From assembly GCA_937889855.1 (NCBI GenBank), contig CALBYK010000202.1:1-6007 (forward strand): DNA of 6,007 bases. Direction: 5' to 3'. Made by a program: the position numbers and the translations under genes. The notes under the pieces were generated by a model. The model saw only the letters and a list, made by a program, of their open reading frames with translations, was not told the DNA's origin and ran no database searches. The DNA is from an uncultured Prevotella sp. (GTDB lineage: Bacteria; Bacteroidota; Bacteroidia; Bacteroidales; Bacteroidaceae). Positions 5,457 through 6,007 of this stretch are shown here, one piece after another (positions within the stretch are counted from its first letter, which is position 1; the number at the start of each line of letters is the position of its first letter).

Positions 5457-6007
5457 TGTCGCCGTCGCCATTGTCCTTGGCATCAGGCATTATTTCGCCG
5501 CCGTTCAACTCAGCGATGTTTATCACGGAGTGGCTGGCAGAACCTGCTCTTGTGCCAGAAGTCGCCGGAACCATATAAGTGCGGAACGGTGTCACAGTGG
5601 AGATTGTAGAGGCATCGTCGAATGCCGTGCCGTTGCTGTTGATACCATATATGTAACCGTTTGCGACCTTCGTGGCTGCGAATGTGCCACGGTGGGCATA
5701 GCCGCCCACAGTTGTAGACATGTCGGTGGTCACGGGTATTGTGACGCTGCCGTTGGAAGCCCCGTTTCCGCTGCCTGTGCCATAGGCATTGAAGGTGATA
5801 GTCTGGTGAGGTTCCCTCGTTGCGAAGATATTGTTGTAGAATGCGCTCGTGAGGTCGAACTCATAATACCTGCTGCCTGGGAACCGCACTATATACGGCA
5901 CCTCCGCCGTAAGACGCGGATATTCTGGATAGTCGTGAGACTCGGCTGCATAGTAAGGGTTGTCCTCCTTGTTGTACAGCCAGTCCTCATAGGTGTTGAT
6001 GAAGAAC
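5260..6007 (-). CDS. Secreted/surface protein, C-terminal 248 residues with T9SS-like sorting domain (5' end outside window)
   Basis: The frame is open from the window edge to a TAA at 5260-5262, so the N-terminus is missing. The GTG at 5899-5901 is not the start: 35 further in-frame codons precede it, reading FFINTYEDWLYNKEDNPYY and onward. The visible protein is beta-rich, with few Lys and many Thr, Ser, Gly and aromatic residues, as in exported proteins. It holds a PYIVRFPGSRYYEFDL segment, a Gly/Asn/Ser-rich stretch (GTGSGNGASNGS), then TPFRTYMVPA, a type of segment I associate with the C-terminal part of large Bacteroidales surface proteins. The last 65 or so residues look like a type A T9SS C-terminal domain: paired strands, a central PSGQLYRIL turn, and the ending PGLYIFGKTKVAIK, which matches the family pattern of G-Y-I-V-x-K. 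Known CTDs direct export through the type IX system and anchoring at the cell surface. The catalytic or binding part lies outside, so the specific function is unknown. It is followed after 41 bases by the giant gene on the same strand. Confidence 0.88.
   Translation of the reverse strand, partial: FFINTYEDWLYNKEDNPYYAAESHDYPEYPRLTAEVPYIVRFPGSRYYEFDLTSAFYNNIFATREPHQTITFNAYGTGSGNGASNGSVTIPVTTDMSTTVGGYAHRGTFAATKVANGYIYGINSNGTAFDDASTISTVTPFRTYMVPATSGTRAGSASHSVINIAELNGGEIMPDAKDNGDGDISDYIIVRPIGNQRVRIESTVATTLHVVTPSGQLYRILDVKPGTATYSGFQPGLYIFGKTKVAIK

Noticed and set aside
5899..5901. GTG as the start of the upstream gene.
   Set aside because: The frame stays open for 35 further codons to the window edge with the same protein character, so the true start is outside.

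Overview
The window looks like a piece of a Bacteroidetes chromosome, most likely Bacteroidales and plausibly Prevotella or a relative. That placement is inferred from protein style: very large secreted proteins built from InlB-type B-repeats (Listeria-Bacteroides repeats) and beta-sandwiches, a Por/T9SS-like C-terminal domain, and start codons preceded by A-rich sequence with no Shine-Dalgarno motif. Base composition looks balanced by eye. I saw no RNA gene, insertion sequence, CRISPR array or phage feature.

Both genes lie on the minus strand and both run off the window. At the right (5260-6007) is the 3' end of a gene for a secreted or surface protein. Its visible 248 residues end in a small beta-domain resembling a type IX secretion sorting domain. 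After a 41-base gap, a second gene starts at 5218 and stays open to base 1: at least 1739 codons with no stop and no C-terminus in view. It is the dominant feature of the window. Every longer plus-strand reading frame is an antisense shadow of it.

The giant protein starts with a signal peptide. A mosaic of beta-rich domains follows: an N-terminal sandwich, then a series of degenerate units in which a sandwich of about 115-185 residues is followed by divergent and/or canonical B-repeats. There are four canonical B-repeats with a conserved Trp, and three divergent ones. The visible part ends with two Ig-like domains, the last resembling the SbsA/Big_5 type. In Bacteroidetes this layout is typical of exported, surface-displayed glycan-binding or glycan-degrading proteins. 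A catalytic domain, possibly a polysaccharide lyase, or a sorting domain may lie beyond base 1, but neither is visible.

The short gap and shared strand suggest the two genes are co-transcribed and encode two components of one cell-surface system. The best candidate for something undescribed is the modular repeat architecture of the giant protein, especially the recurring sandwich, which I cannot assign with confidence to a named family.
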